A DNA stretch of 64,000 nucleotides from Halieaceae bacterium (GTDB lineage: Bacteria; Pseudomonadota; Gammaproteobacteria; Pseudomonadales; Halieaceae): NCBI GenBank assembly GCA_902613175.1, contig CACMGJ010000007.1, positions 1-64,000 of the forward strand, given 5' to 3'. A program made the translations under genes and the position numbers. Positions 1-9,079 of the stretch are shown in pieces (position 1 is the stretch's first letter; each line of letters begins with the position of its first letter). The notes beneath the pieces were generated by a model that saw nothing but the letters and a program-made list of their open reading frames with translations, searched no databases and was not told where the DNA came from.

Positions 1-55
1 TAAAAATTATTAAATTTTTTATTTCTTTAAATCAACAGCTTAAAACTATTTATAG

Positions 56-166
56 ACTCCCGCCGCCTCCACCAAACGCAAAAAGGGTGACCCGAAGGGG
101 TCGCCCCTTTTGCATTTAGTGGAACTGGTGAAAGACTGAACACGCGCCGGTACGGCGAGGGTGGCC
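56..166 (+). repeat. ssrA (tmRNA) 3'-end direct repeat, copy A (att-like)
   Basis: The segment begins with ACTCCCGCCGCCTCCACCA (56-74), which looks like the T-stem 3' strand, acceptor strand and CCA end of a tmRNA. A terminator-like hairpin follows. No T-loop or tRNA-like 5' half lies upstream, so this is a detached 3' end and not a whole gene. A second diverged copy lies at 2945-3055 in the same orientation, and similarity runs through 'gaactggtgaaagactga' to 'gggtggcc'. Islands that integrate into ssrA leave such copies, so I read this as an att-type remnant. No integrase is visible. Assignment to ssrA rather than a tRNA is by recognition only. Confidence 0.6.
78..113 (+). terminator. Intrinsic terminator of the ssrA 3'-end copy A
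   Basis: A 16-bp stem (GCAAAAAGGGTGACCC against GGGTCGCCCCTTTTGC, one mismatch) closes on a GAAG loop and ends in TTTTGC. The copy at 2967-3002 keeps the hairpin although its stem sequence differs, with partly compensating changes, so the structure appears selected. Confidence 0.65.
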
Positions 167-352
167 ACCACGATGTTGACAGGTCGAGGAGGGTCGGGAG
201 CAACCTCTCGAGTGCTCACAGATCTAAAACTACAGACAGAGCCACCTTAAATGCAGTCCTGGGCTACTCGGATGAGCAGATGGCCTCCCTCGTCCGGGCT
301 TTAGATCGATGGCCCGCACTCTGGTGGATATATCTCTGGTCTGAGATCTTTA

Positions 353-370
353 AATATAGTTTACTATATA
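353..370. promoter_or_regulatory. Putative TetR operator (AATATAGTTTACTATATA)
   Basis: This site matches the perfect palindrome at 11652-11669 in 16 of 18 positions. It overlaps a second palindrome, ACTATATATATAGT (363-376), so several half-sites are packed just before the haloalkane dehalogenase-like gene that starts at 417. Sharing the motif with the TetR-linked sites near 31.6 kb and 33.0 kb suggests common control. Confidence 0.55.
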
Positions 371-416
371 TATAGTACTATGTGGTGGCACGCTGCAACA
401 GATGTGGGAGTGATCT

Positions 417-1463
417 ATGCAGTTTTATCGAACGCCAGGTGAGTGTTTTCACAATCTTGTCGAGTTTCCATTCGAACCCCATTACGTACAGATTGACGAT
501 GGGCATGGCGGAGAGCTGCGCATGCACTATGTCGATGAAGGGCCCAAGAATGCACCTACCATTCTCTGCGTCCATGGCCAACCGGTATGGTCCTATTCAT
601 TTCGCAAGATGATCCCGACCCTGGTGGCTGCAGGTTATCGCGTAATTGCGCCTGACATTATCGGCTTTGGCCGATCTGATAAGCCCATTAATCCGCTGGA
701 CTACACGTTCGCGACCCATGTGGAGTGGATGCACGATTTTGTTCGTCGGCTGTCACTTAAAGGTATTAACTTAGTTTGCCAAGATTGGGGCGGTCCGATT
801 ACCCTGCGTCTCGTTGCAGCTGATCCAGATCGTTTTGCGCGGGTGGTGGTTTCGAACACCGGGCTGGCCGATGGGCGCGGCATCTCGTCGGCAATGGCGC
901 CCAAATTGCGACAACTGCTGGCGCAGACTCCGGTCCTTAACACTGAAGATTGCGATAACGCGATGCGGGAAGGGCTGGGGGAACGCGGTGGCTTTCAAGA
1001 CCAAGCCAGGAATGCAGCAGCTGGCAACGATAAGCGTCCTCCATTCATGTATTGGATACAACACTCCGCCAAGTCAGAGGATTTTAACCCTGGAGCGATG
1101 ATGCGGCGCTGGCTAATGCGCTGTACTGATGAGCAGCAGGCGGGCTACGCCGCGCCGTTTCCGGTCGAAACGGCTAAACAGGGCGCGCGCAGATTTCCTA
1201 GCATCATTCCGCTGTTTCCTGACGATGTGGAAGTGCCAGCAAATCGCAAAGCGTGGGAGGCGCTCCGTCAGTTCGAAAAGCCATTTTTAACGGCCTTCAG
1301 TGAGGAAGATCCGGGGAATATGGATCAGCAGTTCCAAGCTGAAGTCCCAGGAGCTGCAGGGCAAAAGCATGTTCGGTTTAAAAACGCTATGCACTACACC
1401 CAAGACGATGTTGCGGAAGAATTTGCCGAGGTAGTGCTGGCATTTATTGCTGACAATCCTTAG
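417..1463 (+). CDS. Haloalkane dehalogenase-like alpha/beta hydrolase (HLD-I type)
   Basis: This 348-residue cytoplasmic alpha/beta hydrolase resembles subfamily I haloalkane dehalogenases, which hydrolyse carbon-halogen bonds through an aspartyl-ester intermediate. The nucleophile is D123 in CQDWGG, with the halide-binding W124 beside it. The second halide-stabilising Trp is probably W213 in PPFMYW. The acid is D298 in SEEDP and the base H326 in AMHYTQDD. The oxyanion motif reads HGQPVW (53-58), with Gln55 where the family usually has Glu. It is somewhat longer than DhlA (about 310). A putative TetR operator lies 50 bp upstream, and a small ORF and an esterase follow in the same direction. 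The substrate is unknown; an epoxide hydrolase or fluoroacetate dehalogenase-like role is less likely because the Trp pair is kept. Confidence 0.8.
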   Translation: MQFYRTPGECFHNLVEFPFEPHYVQIDDGHGGELRMHYVDEGPKNAPTILCVHGQPVWSYSFRKMIPTLVAAGYRVIAPDIIGFGRSDKPINPLDYTFATHVEWMHDFVRRLSLKGINLVCQDWGGPITLRLVAADPDRFARVVVSNTGLADGRGISSAMAPKLRQLLAQTPVLNTEDCDNAMREGLGERGGFQDQARNAAAGNDKRPPFMYWIQHSAKSEDFNPGAMMRRWLMRCTDEQQAGYAAPFPVETAKQGARRFPSIIPLFPDDVEVPANRKAWEALRQFEKPFLTAFSEEDPGNMDQQFQAEVPGAAGQKHVRFKNAMHYTQDDVAEEFAEVVLAFIADNP

Positions 1464-1580
1464 CGGCAGCTGAGGCGAGATACATTGGCCAATGTTATCG
1501 CGGTGAAACTCAAGTTTTGTGGCAAGCTTGTTGGCTGCTACCTGACTGGTGGGGCTTTAAGACGAGCAACAGGAGGCGAC

Positions 1581-1727
1581 ATGTTTGATGGACACTACAT
1601 CACATGGGAGGGCTCTGACGATGCGCACACTATGGTGTCGTTTGAGAAAACCTTACGGTCGATTTATGCCGGCGAGCAACGCCCTGAGTCTGAATCGCCG
1701 ACTGATTCCGTAGCATCAGCACAATGA
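1581..1727 (+). CDS. Small hypothetical protein
   Basis: This short ORF of 48 residues is placed between the dehalogenase and the esterase. I chose the ATG at 1581 because AGGAGG lies only 4 nt upstream. The frame stays open back to a TTG at 1485, which would give 80 residues. It contains a W-E-G-S-D-D segment and a Ser/Pro/Glu-rich tail, with no family I recognise. Its end overlaps the esterase start by 4 nt (ATGA), which suggests translational coupling and supports its being a real gene. Confidence 0.5.
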   Translation: MFDGHYITWEGSDDAHTMVSFEKTLRSIYAGEQRPESESPTDSVASAQ

Positions 1728-2692
1728 AGGTTACTCGATCCATGCTGCACTCGGATTTGCAGCCTTTTTACTGGCGCTTTCGTCATATTGGCGTGATGGT
1801 GCGGTTCCGTTGGTTAGCTCTTTTGATCAATTTTTTGTTGAAGCACTTTGCTGCAGGCAAAAACATTGATGGGCTTGATTGTGAAGAACGTTTTGTGCCA
1901 AGTGCTGATGGAGGCAGTGAAATAAGAGTCCGTATATTTAAGCCGAGAGAACAAAAGGGCCCTCTACCAATTTTGGTTTACCTTCATGGCGGCGGATATG
2001 TGTTGGGCAATCCCGAAATGTCCGCCGCTGTTATTCATCGATTTATCGAGAGCCGTCCATGCATCGTGGTTGCTCCAGACTACTGCAAGGCGTATACCGC
2101 ACCTTTCCCTGAGGGTTTTAACGACTGTTATGACACTCTCGTCTGGGCTGCGAATCACGCCCACTCATTCGGAGGTCGAGCGGATGCAGTTATCGTCGCG
2201 GGTCATAGTGCGGGTGGCGGCTTGACCGCCGCGGTAACAATGAAAGCACGCGACTGCGGCGACGTCGAAGTAGCATTTCAAATGCCTATTTACCCCATGA
2301 TTGATGATCTCCAGCCTTCAGATCTTGATCGTCAGATAGACGTTTGTGTCTGGAATACGAAAACTAACGGGCTGGCGTGGAGCGCTTATCTTGCGCACCT
2401 TCATTCGCGAGGCGACGTCATCCCTGCATACGCGGCTCCGGCTCGGTGCATCGATTTTAGTGGGCTGCCACCTACCATCACTTTCGTTGGCTCGTTAGAG
2501 CCGTTCTATTGGGAAACCAAATCTTACGTTGCTGCCCTGCGAGCGGCGGGCGTCAAAGTAGCGTTCGAGGAGTTTGAAAACTGCTTTCATGGGTTCGATA
2601 CCATTGCGGCTGGCACCAATATCAGCAACGCAGCCCTGGATTACACTTTTACGCAGTTCGCTGATTTTTATGACCGATATACGGTGTCGTAA
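1724..2692 (+). CDS. Alpha/beta hydrolase, hormone-sensitive lipase (HSL) family esterase
   Basis: This 322-residue protein hydrolyses short-chain esters if it behaves like its family. It has the HSL oxyanion motif HGGGYVLG near residue 88 and the nucleophile elbow GHSAGGG near 165. The catalytic His is in NCFHGFD near the C-terminus. The usual acid motif DPLxDE is replaced by EPFYWE, so the acid would be Glu rather than Asp. No signal peptide is seen, so it is probably cytoplasmic. It is the last gene of the putative dehalogenase operon and may act on an ester or lactone in the same pathway. Confidence 0.8.
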   Translation: MKVTRSMLHSDLQPFYWRFRHIGVMVRFRWLALLINFLLKHFAAGKNIDGLDCEERFVPSADGGSEIRVRIFKPREQKGPLPILVYLHGGGYVLGNPEMSAAVIHRFIESRPCIVVAPDYCKAYTAPFPEGFNDCYDTLVWAANHAHSFGGRADAVIVAGHSAGGGLTAAVTMKARDCGDVEVAFQMPIYPMIDDLQPSDLDRQIDVCVWNTKTNGLAWSAYLAHLHSRGDVIPAYAAPARCIDFSGLPPTITFVGSLEPFYWETKSYVAALRAAGVKVAFEEFENCFHGFDTIAAGTNISNAALDYTFTQFADFYDRYTVS

Positions 2693-2944
2693 TCGCCGGC
2701 TTCGAAGTCGCGGCAATCAACACAGAAATTACCTGCCGCTCAGCACTTTGGTATATCCAGTGCCTGAAGACCTTGTCTGACCTGTCATCCCTTTCATTAA
2801 GGAGTAGCATTTCTTGCCGTTGCAGTGCCGCTTAAGCAAGCGCCTATTCGCAAAAAATAAGCACCGCAGGATTCTGAATTAACAATGCGCTGAGAGTGGT
2901 TTGAAGGTCCAGGTCATCGTCACCAAGTTCGGGCGAGGACTCTT

Positions 2945-3055
2945 ACTCCCGCCGCCTCCACCAAATGTAAAAGGGGTGTTTCGAAGGAGTCGCCCCTTTT
3001 GCATTTAATGGAACTGGTGAAAGACTGAGCACGCGCCAGCACCGCGCGGGTGGCC
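2945..3055 (+). repeat. ssrA (tmRNA) 3'-end direct repeat, copy B (att-like)
   Basis: This is the second copy of the repeat at 56-166, with the same length and orientation. ACTCCCGCCGCCTCCACCA is identical at 2945-2963, followed by a diverged terminator and a shared tail. The distance between copies is about 2.9 kb and encloses the dehalogenase-esterase module, which would therefore be one integrated unit. The rest of the gap 2693-3139 holds no ORF I can support. Confidence 0.6.
2967..3002 (+). terminator. Intrinsic terminator of the ssrA 3'-end copy B
   Basis: AAAAGGGGTGTTTC pairs with GAGTCGCCCCTTTT around a GAAG loop, with one mismatch. Both arms differ from copy A while pairing is kept. 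It would stop transcripts of the esterase coming from the left. Confidence 0.6.
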
Positions 3056-3139
3056 GATACGAGGTTGGCGATCGCTGAGGCCATGAACTGCCGAGAGCGA
3101 TCTCATTCGGGTCGCTCATCCTTTTCTAGGCACTCTGCA

Positions 3140-6100
3140 TTACCAGGTATCAATGAACGCGTGCTTTTTCTCGCTTCTTTGCGGTATCGGGGGTACCTTT
3201 TTTAAGCCTTCTACAATCCATGATCTTGTCTCGGCAGGGTCAATAACATCGTCTAATCCACCCCCTGCCGCCGCATTAACGGCCTTAGCTTGCTCATACC
3301 CTTCGGCGACCTTCGCGTTAAAGACTTTTAGTCTCTCCTCCGCATCTTCTATGGCCATCAGCTCGTCTCGGAATCCGAGCTTGATGCTACCTTCGATGTT
3401 CATCGCCGCAAATTCTGCTGTCGGCCAGCCCACGGTAAGAAGACCAAGGGACGAACTGCCCCCGCACATGGCTTGGATACCTAGACCATAGGCCTTGCGG
3501 ATAACCACACCGAACTTCGGTGTCGTGGTATTCGCGCCGATATTAAACATTCGTGCAGAATGACGAACAAGTGCTGTGGCCTCAGCTTCGGGTCCCACCA
3601 TCAGTCCAGGGCAGTCCATCAGGCTCAGTATGGGGATGTCAAACGCGTCGCATAATTTCAAAAATCTGGCGCTCTTATCTGCGGCCTCAGAATCAATAGC
3701 GCCGGACAGGTGATGAGGATTGTTGGCAAGCACCCCCATTGGTTGTCCCTCAATGCGGATGAACGCCGTGATCACTCCAATCCCAAACTTTTCTCTAACC
3801 TCTAGCACCGAACCGACGTCGGCGAGCGTCTCGATTACCTGCCGCATATCGTAGAGTCGCAGTCGATTTTCAGGGATGACTTGCCGGAGACTTCGCTGAT
3901 CTGCAGCCTCCCACTCGCTGAGTATGCCTTGGAAATATGATAAGTATTTTTTTGCCACTGTTACGGCTTCGGCCTCATCGTCAACCAGAATATCCACAAC
4001 GCCATTCGGCACCTGAAATGACATGGGGCCAACCTCTTCAGGTGTGTACACGCCAAGTCCCCCGCCTTCGATCATGGCTGGCCCACCCATGCCTATCGTA
4101 GAATCTTTTGTCGCAATAATCACATCACAACAGGCCAGCAAAACAGTGTTCCCAGCGAAACAGCGTCCATGGTTAATGCCGATCATTGGGACGGCCCCAG
4201 ACAGCTTGGCAAACTGCGTAAAGGTATGGGTATCAAATGACACGCCAGGGCCCAAATCATCATCGCCCGGGCGACCGCCGCCTCCCTCACTAAATAGCAC
4301 TAGCGGCATGCGAAATCGGAGAGCCAACTCAAACAACCGATCAGTTTTGTAATGATTTCGGCTGCCCTGCGTACCGGCTAATACGGTGTAATCGTAATGA
4401 ACCACCATGGCGGACGATGATTTATCACCAAATAAGTCAGCATTGATGGTGGCGGTACCACCGATTAAACCATCTCCGGGCGTGCGTTTGCGTAGTGTGT
4501 CCATATCATGGCGCTGATGCTGACGCGCAACGATAAGAGGCCAGTATTCTTTGAATGAGTTTTGATCTACCAAGTCAGCAATATTTTCCCTGGGCATGCG
4601 ACCACCACGTGCTCGTCTTTTTGCCACTGCCTCTAGTCTATTCTCGTCTAGCGTGTACGCGTGCCGATCAATGTTTTCTTGCAAGTCGGCACGAACGTGA
4701 TCAAGGTCTACCTGGATTTGAGAGGTTTCGTCCTGCTCTCTTTCAACCTCCGCTTCTTCGAGAACGAAGAGGGTCGCTGCCTCCGTAACAATGTCACCTA
4801 CCTGCACAAGCATCCGGTGAACGATCGCATCGCATTCCGCAATAATTTCATGTTCCATTTTCATTGATTCAATGACCAGAATGGCATCACCCGCTTTCAC
4901 CTGCGCTCCGGCTTTAGCTTCGACCGCGACTATGGTACCGGGCATGGGTGCACGTCTAGAGACCATGCCTTCAGGTACATCAATCTCTTGGGGCTCCGCG
5001 GGGGCTGTCTGGCCAATCACATCTTGCTGGGTGAAAACCGCAAGGGGGTCCTCTCGTTTTGATGAGCCCTGGCTAACCCCCTCGGCTCCTCCGTCAGCCT
5101 CGGCGACCATGAAATAGGCTGGGCCCTGCCACTCGTTGGTCAACTGATCGACCCTCTCTTCGATCCACCGCGTATGCGTAGCGCCGTTAATAAAATCCTC
5201 ATGGGACAGTATGTTTTTAAGAAAAGAAATGTTGTTTCGCGCACCTTCCAGATGAAACTCTGATAGTGCCCTGATCGATTTTCTGGCCACATCGGAAAAA
5301 TTGGATGAGCGCTCGTGCACTATGACCTTGGCGAGCAGAGAATCGTAGGCAATGCTCGTCTTGTAACCAACATAACCAAACCCATCGGTTCGAACTCCGG
5401 GTCCGTTGGGTGGTTCATATCGCACCAATCGTCCTGAACCTGGCCTGACACCGCCATCAGCGGTGATGGTCTCTAAATTGACCCGAGCCTGAATCGCAAA
5501 TCCAGACAGCGTCGGTGGCGCCTGAGCATCGAGACCTAAATCGGTGAGTGAGGATCCGAAGGCCACTGCGATCTGACCGCGAACCAAATCAAAGCCTGTG
5601 ACTTCCTCGGTCACCGTATGCTCAACTTGCAGACGAGCATTGGCCTCAATGAAAACAAAATGATCCTCTGTGGCGCTACCGGCTGATCTGTCGTCCTCCA
5701 CACCTTTGTCCAAAACTAAAAACTCGAACGTACCAAGGCTCATGTATTTTTCTTGTTGCGCAAAGCTCACAGCCGCGCTCGTCATTTTTTCTCGTAGACT
5801 GGGTGCTAAGTTCGGCGCCGGCGCAATCTCAACCACCTTCTGATTGCGGCGCTGCACAGAACAGTCTCGGTCACCAAAATGGACGATGCTACCGCTGGCA
5901 TCGCCAAGTATTTGAACCTCGATATGCCTGGCACGCGATAAAAACTCTTCTACGTAAACATCACCAAGACCAAAGAACGCAAGTGCTTCAGATTGGCATC
6001 GCTCAAACGCCTCCTCGAGATCGTGTTTGTCGTGAACAACACGGGTACCGCGACCCCCTCCACCGCCGATGGCCTTAATAATGATCGGCCCATCAACACG

Positions 6101-6544
6101 GTCAAAAAATTCGTTTGCCTGCGCTAGAGAGACGGCGTAATCAGTCCCGGCAAGCACAGGGACGCCCGCTTGACTGGCTGCCCGTCTTGCGGCTCCTTTA
6201 TCTCCGAACAGGGTTAGGTGGTCAACACTGGGTCCGATGAAGGTGAGCTCCGCGGCCAGACAGGCGGCGGCCAAATCGGCACGCTCAGACAGGAAACCGT
6301 AGCCCGGGTGGATCGCATTGCAGTTACTTGCTTGAGCCGCGAGCACTATCTGCTGAATATCGAGGTAGGCCTCCGGACCTTGTCCGGGAATTAAAACGGC
6401 CTCGTCACTCATTTTGGTATGCAGGCTGGCTTGATCGTCGCTCGAGTAAATAGCGACGGTCCGAATACCCATATCCGCTGCGGCGCGAGCAATGCGGATG
6501 GCTATCTCGCCACGGTTCGCGATTAAAATTCCTTGAGACAGCAT
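3140..6544 (-). CDS. Single-chain biotin-dependent acyl-CoA carboxylase (BC-BCCP-CT)
   Basis: This 1134-residue enzyme carries all parts of an acyl-CoA carboxylase on one chain. The biotin carboxylase domain is N-terminal (about 1-450): IANRGEIAIR at the start, the ATP-grasp GGGGGRG loop near 160 and EANARLQVEH near 310. A biotinyl domain follows with ESMKMEHEI, the biotinylated lysine being K562. The carboxyltransferase domain fills about 620-1134. Most bacteria split these activities over two or more subunits; the layout resembles the single-chain long-chain acyl-CoA carboxylases. It should carboxylate an acyl-CoA using ATP and bicarbonate. It is the last gene of the UGSC-SDR-CoA-transferase operon, 73 bp after the CoA-transferase, so it probably acts on the CoA ester made there. 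Substrate length cannot be read from sequence. Confidence 0.85.
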   Translation of the reverse strand: MLSQGILIANRGEIAIRIARAAADMGIRTVAIYSSDDQASLHTKMSDEAVLIPGQGPEAYLDIQQIVLAAQASNCNAIHPGYGFLSERADLAAACLAAELTFIGPSVDHLTLFGDKGAARRAASQAGVPVLAGTDYAVSLAQANEFFDRVDGPIIIKAIGGGGGRGTRVVHDKHDLEEAFERCQSEALAFFGLGDVYVEEFLSRARHIEVQILGDASGSIVHFGDRDCSVQRRNQKVVEIAPAPNLAPSLREKMTSAAVSFAQQEKYMSLGTFEFLVLDKGVEDDRSAGSATEDHFVFIEANARLQVEHTVTEEVTGFDLVRGQIAVAFGSSLTDLGLDAQAPPTLSGFAIQARVNLETITADGGVRPGSGRLVRYEPPNGPGVRTDGFGYVGYKTSIAYDSLLAKVIVHERSSNFSDVARKSIRALSEFHLEGARNNISFLKNILSHEDFINGATHTRWIEERVDQLTNEWQGPAYFMVAEADGGAEGVSQGSSKREDPLAVFTQQDVIGQTAPAEPQEIDVPEGMVSRRAPMPGTIVAVEAKAGAQVKAGDAILVIESMKMEHEIIAECDAIVHRMLVQVGDIVTEAATLFVLEEAEVEREQDETSQIQVDLDHVRADLQENIDRHAYTLDENRLEAVAKRRARGGRMPRENIADLVDQNSFKEYWPLIVARQHQRHDMDTLRKRTPGDGLIGGTATINADLFGDKSSSAMVVHYDYTVLAGTQGSRNHYKTDRLFELALRFRMPLVLFSEGGGGRPGDDDLGPGVSFDTHTFTQFAKLSGAVPMIGINHGRCFAGNTVLLACCDVIIATKDSTIGMGGPAMIEGGGLGVYTPEEVGPMSFQVPNGVVDILVDDEAEAVTVAKKYLSYFQGILSEWEAADQRSLRQVIPENRLRLYDMRQVIETLADVGSVLEVREKFGIGVITAFIRIEGQPMGVLANNPHHLSGAIDSEAADKSARFLKLCDAFDIPILSLMDCPGLMVGPEAEATALVRHSARMFNIGANTTTPKFGVVIRKAYGLGIQAMCGGSSSLGLLTVGWPTAEFAAMNIEGSIKLGFRDELMAIEDAEERLKVFNAKVAEGYEQAKAVNAAAGGGLDDVIDPAETRSWIVEGLKKVPPIPQRSEKKHAFIDTW

Positions 6545-6617
6545 AAACTTCCCCTGCTGGTATGGTTAAGTTTCTATCGAACGTTCCTGTGATGGTTATT
6601 GCTATCAGGATTAGTCG

Positions 6618-9041
6618 CTACGGCAACTTAATTCGTGGCCTATTACCAATCACACCGTCCTTATTTAGTTTTTCTAGTTGACTGTCGGATAGTCCTAGAA
6701 GACCACCCAGTATTTCTCGATTATGCTGTCCCAACGTCGGTGCTGATGTCCCAACTGGAATCGCTGACTCCCCAGGTCTCCAGGGCGCGCTCGGATGGGG
6801 TTGCTCACCCATAAACGGATGCGACACAAATTGCATGTAGCCACGAGCAAGCAAATGTGGGTCGTCCATCAAGTCCGATGCACTGTTCAGGGCGATTGCC
6901 GTGATACCGATCGACTGTAGATCGTGCATCATTTGTGGCGCACTACCAATGGCAGTCCACTCCTTAACAGAACAAGCTATCTCCTCAGCTTTGTTCCGCC
7001 GGTGGTCTAGACTCAGCGCAGCATAAGGCCCAAGTGTCGGTATATGTGTGACGGCTGAACGCCACTGCGCCTCTGTCTCCACCTGGATCATTATCCAGTC
7101 ATCTTCATCGATGCATGCAAAGACTCCGTGAATGAAATAGTCAGGGCTAAAATTCCCTCGCCTAGCAGGGGGCTCACCTTTAATCGACTGATGAACCACA
7201 CCGTGCATGGCGTTGGGCAGCAGACACTCGACTTGACTAAGATCTACAGCTTGCCCCTTACCGGTTTTCTTTTTATAAAACAGCGCGGTGAGGAGCGCTG
7301 CAGTCCCATAAAGGCCCGCAATCGCATCACCAAATGCAACGTGTAACATGGTCGGCGGTTGATGTTCGCTGCCCTGCAAATGTGGCAGCCCTGACGACTG
7401 CTCAACGGTAGAACCATAGGCTCGAAATGCGGCCCACGGCCCAGTACCACCAAAGGCGGGCATTGAAACCATCACAAGTTGAGGGTTTTCTCGACACAGC
7501 ACCGGATAGTTCAGCCGTAACTTCGGGAGTACGCCACCTGAAAAATTTTCAATCACAGCATCTGCTTGCCCGACGAGACGCAGCAATAGCTCCCTACCTT
7601 CTTTCGACTCGAAATCCAAAGTGACGTCAAGTTTGTTGCGGTTGAGATTGATAAATCGGACCTCTTTTTCGGCGCCATTGGAATTAATCCACTCCTCAGT
7701 GGCCTCCCAGCTTCGAAACCAATCAAACCGAGTACAACCCTCAATCTTAATGACAGTAGCACCCATGTCAGCAAGGTTTCGCGTGGCCAGTGGTCCGGCC
7801 CAACCCATGGAGAGATCGACAATCACAACCCCCTGCAGTGGGCCCTGTGTGGTGCTCCAATCAACCTCGCCACTGTGAGATCCATTGACACCTCTAGCAT
7901 CATAGGCTGTTGAAGTTTCCCTAGCCCACGATCGGTTGTGAGCTCCGAGAGGGACCGCATCACCACCAAAGTGTGGTGGCGTGTCAACTAATCTGAATGG
8001 GCAGGAAGGCGCTTGAAAGGTCTCGCCCTCGGAGCTGTATTCACTGAAAGCACTGCGCTCTACATATTGATCAACCGTGAATAACTCTTCCATAGTCGGC
8101 ACGCGCGCAAGCGGAATGCGCATACACTGGCCTCGATAGAACAAATCCTTGGCACTGTGCTCTGAGAGCGCTTTCAAGATTCTGGGTTCTATGATTCCCA
8201 CGTCATCTAACCTGGCCATACTGTTTTGATACTTAGATTCCATGGCAAGATCATCGAGCCCTAGCAACTCACAAAAAGCTGCCCACTGCGAAGGGTTGAG
8301 TACGGTGACCCCCAACCAACCATCCTTGCAAGGCCATATACCCAGTGGATAGGTAGGGGCGAACCGATTGATACCCAGTCTTTTTGGCATTGGCTGGTCA
8401 TTAAAGCTCATGGCTGCGCCAATATCGGTCAGACACATGTTTGCTTCCAAAATTGAAGCGTCGAGACAAAATGCGCCAGACCTCTCTAGTCCCGAGAGCA
8501 CATGCCCCAACAAGAAGCCAACCGACCCATTAAATGCGCTTAAACCAGCTATGACCTGCGCCTGATAGCCCGTAGGAATAATGGGGGGACCATCGGTATC
8601 GCCAATGCCGTGCATCAATCCGGTAAGCGCATGGATCGACGCATCAGAGCCGCGAAAGCTAGCATAGGGACCGTTCAAGCCATACCAGCTAATAGCGCAG
8701 ACATTAGTATCAAAGTCATCTACCGCCAACGATGTTGGCAAGGTTGATACATCGAGGATTACAAGATCAGCCGCAAGAATAGCCGGATGTGTCAGTGCGC
8801 TGTCAGTCCAGCACACACTCTGTTTATTAGCATGAAGATAAGCATGAATTGCGCTGGTGCCGTTATCTAGTAACGGCGCAATATGGCGGGTGGAAAAACC
8901 TTCAGGCGGCTCTAAATTGACTACCCTCGCCCCATAATCAGCATACAGCTTTCCCGCGTAGCCACTGGCAACGGTGCCTCCAATATCGACAATCAGGAGA
9001 TCCTGAAACGGTGATGAATCAATAGGTGCGCGCGCAGTCAC
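6618..9041 (-). CDS. Tandem-duplicated CaiB/BaiF family (class III) CoA-transferase
   Basis: This 807-residue protein consists of two class III CoA-transferase units in tandem, about residues 10-390 and 400-790. Family III enzymes move CoA between carboxylates through an aspartyl-CoA anhydride. Both halves keep a candidate catalytic Asp: D194 in LDASILEA and D600 in AVDLSQVE. The usual subunit is about 400 residues, so this is a covalent dimer. It lies 38 bp after the SDR gene and 73 bp before the acyl-CoA carboxylase, so it would activate the pathway acid to its CoA ester. The acid and the CoA donor are unknown. Confidence 0.85.
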   Translation of the reverse strand: MTARAPIDSSPFQDLLIVDIGGTVASGYAGKLYADYGARVVNLEPPEGFSTRHIAPLLDNGTSAIHAYLHANKQSVCWTDSALTHPAILAADLVILDVSTLPTSLAVDDFDTNVCAISWYGLNGPYASFRGSDASIHALTGLMHGIGDTDGPPIIPTGYQAQVIAGLSAFNGSVGFLLGHVLSGLERSGAFCLDASILEANMCLTDIGAAMSFNDQPMPKRLGINRFAPTYPLGIWPCKDGWLGVTVLNPSQWAAFCELLGLDDLAMESKYQNSMARLDDVGIIEPRILKALSEHSAKDLFYRGQCMRIPLARVPTMEELFTVDQYVERSAFSEYSSEGETFQAPSCPFRLVDTPPHFGGDAVPLGAHNRSWARETSTAYDARGVNGSHSGEVDWSTTQGPLQGVVIVDLSMGWAGPLATRNLADMGATVIKIEGCTRFDWFRSWEATEEWINSNGAEKEVRFINLNRNKLDVTLDFESKEGRELLLRLVGQADAVIENFSGGVLPKLRLNYPVLCRENPQLVMVSMPAFGGTGPWAAFRAYGSTVEQSSGLPHLQGSEHQPPTMLHVAFGDAIAGLYGTAALLTALFYKKKTGKGQAVDLSQVECLLPNAMHGVVHQSIKGEPPARRGNFSPDYFIHGVFACIDEDDWIMIQVETEAQWRSAVTHIPTLGPYAALSLDHRRNKAEEIACSVKEWTAIGSAPQMMHDLQSIGITAIALNSASDLMDDPHLLARGYMQFVSHPFMGEQPHPSAPWRPGESAIPVGTSAPTLGQHNREILGGLLGLSDSQLEKLNKDGVIGNRPRIKLP

Positions 9042-9079
9042 TCTAACCCCAGTGTCTTCTTTGATGCTTGATGGCGCAC

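Noticed and set aside
1-55. Complete tmRNA or tRNA gene at the left edge
   Set aside because: Only the 3' end is present; the upstream AT-rich sequence cannot form the rest of the molecule.
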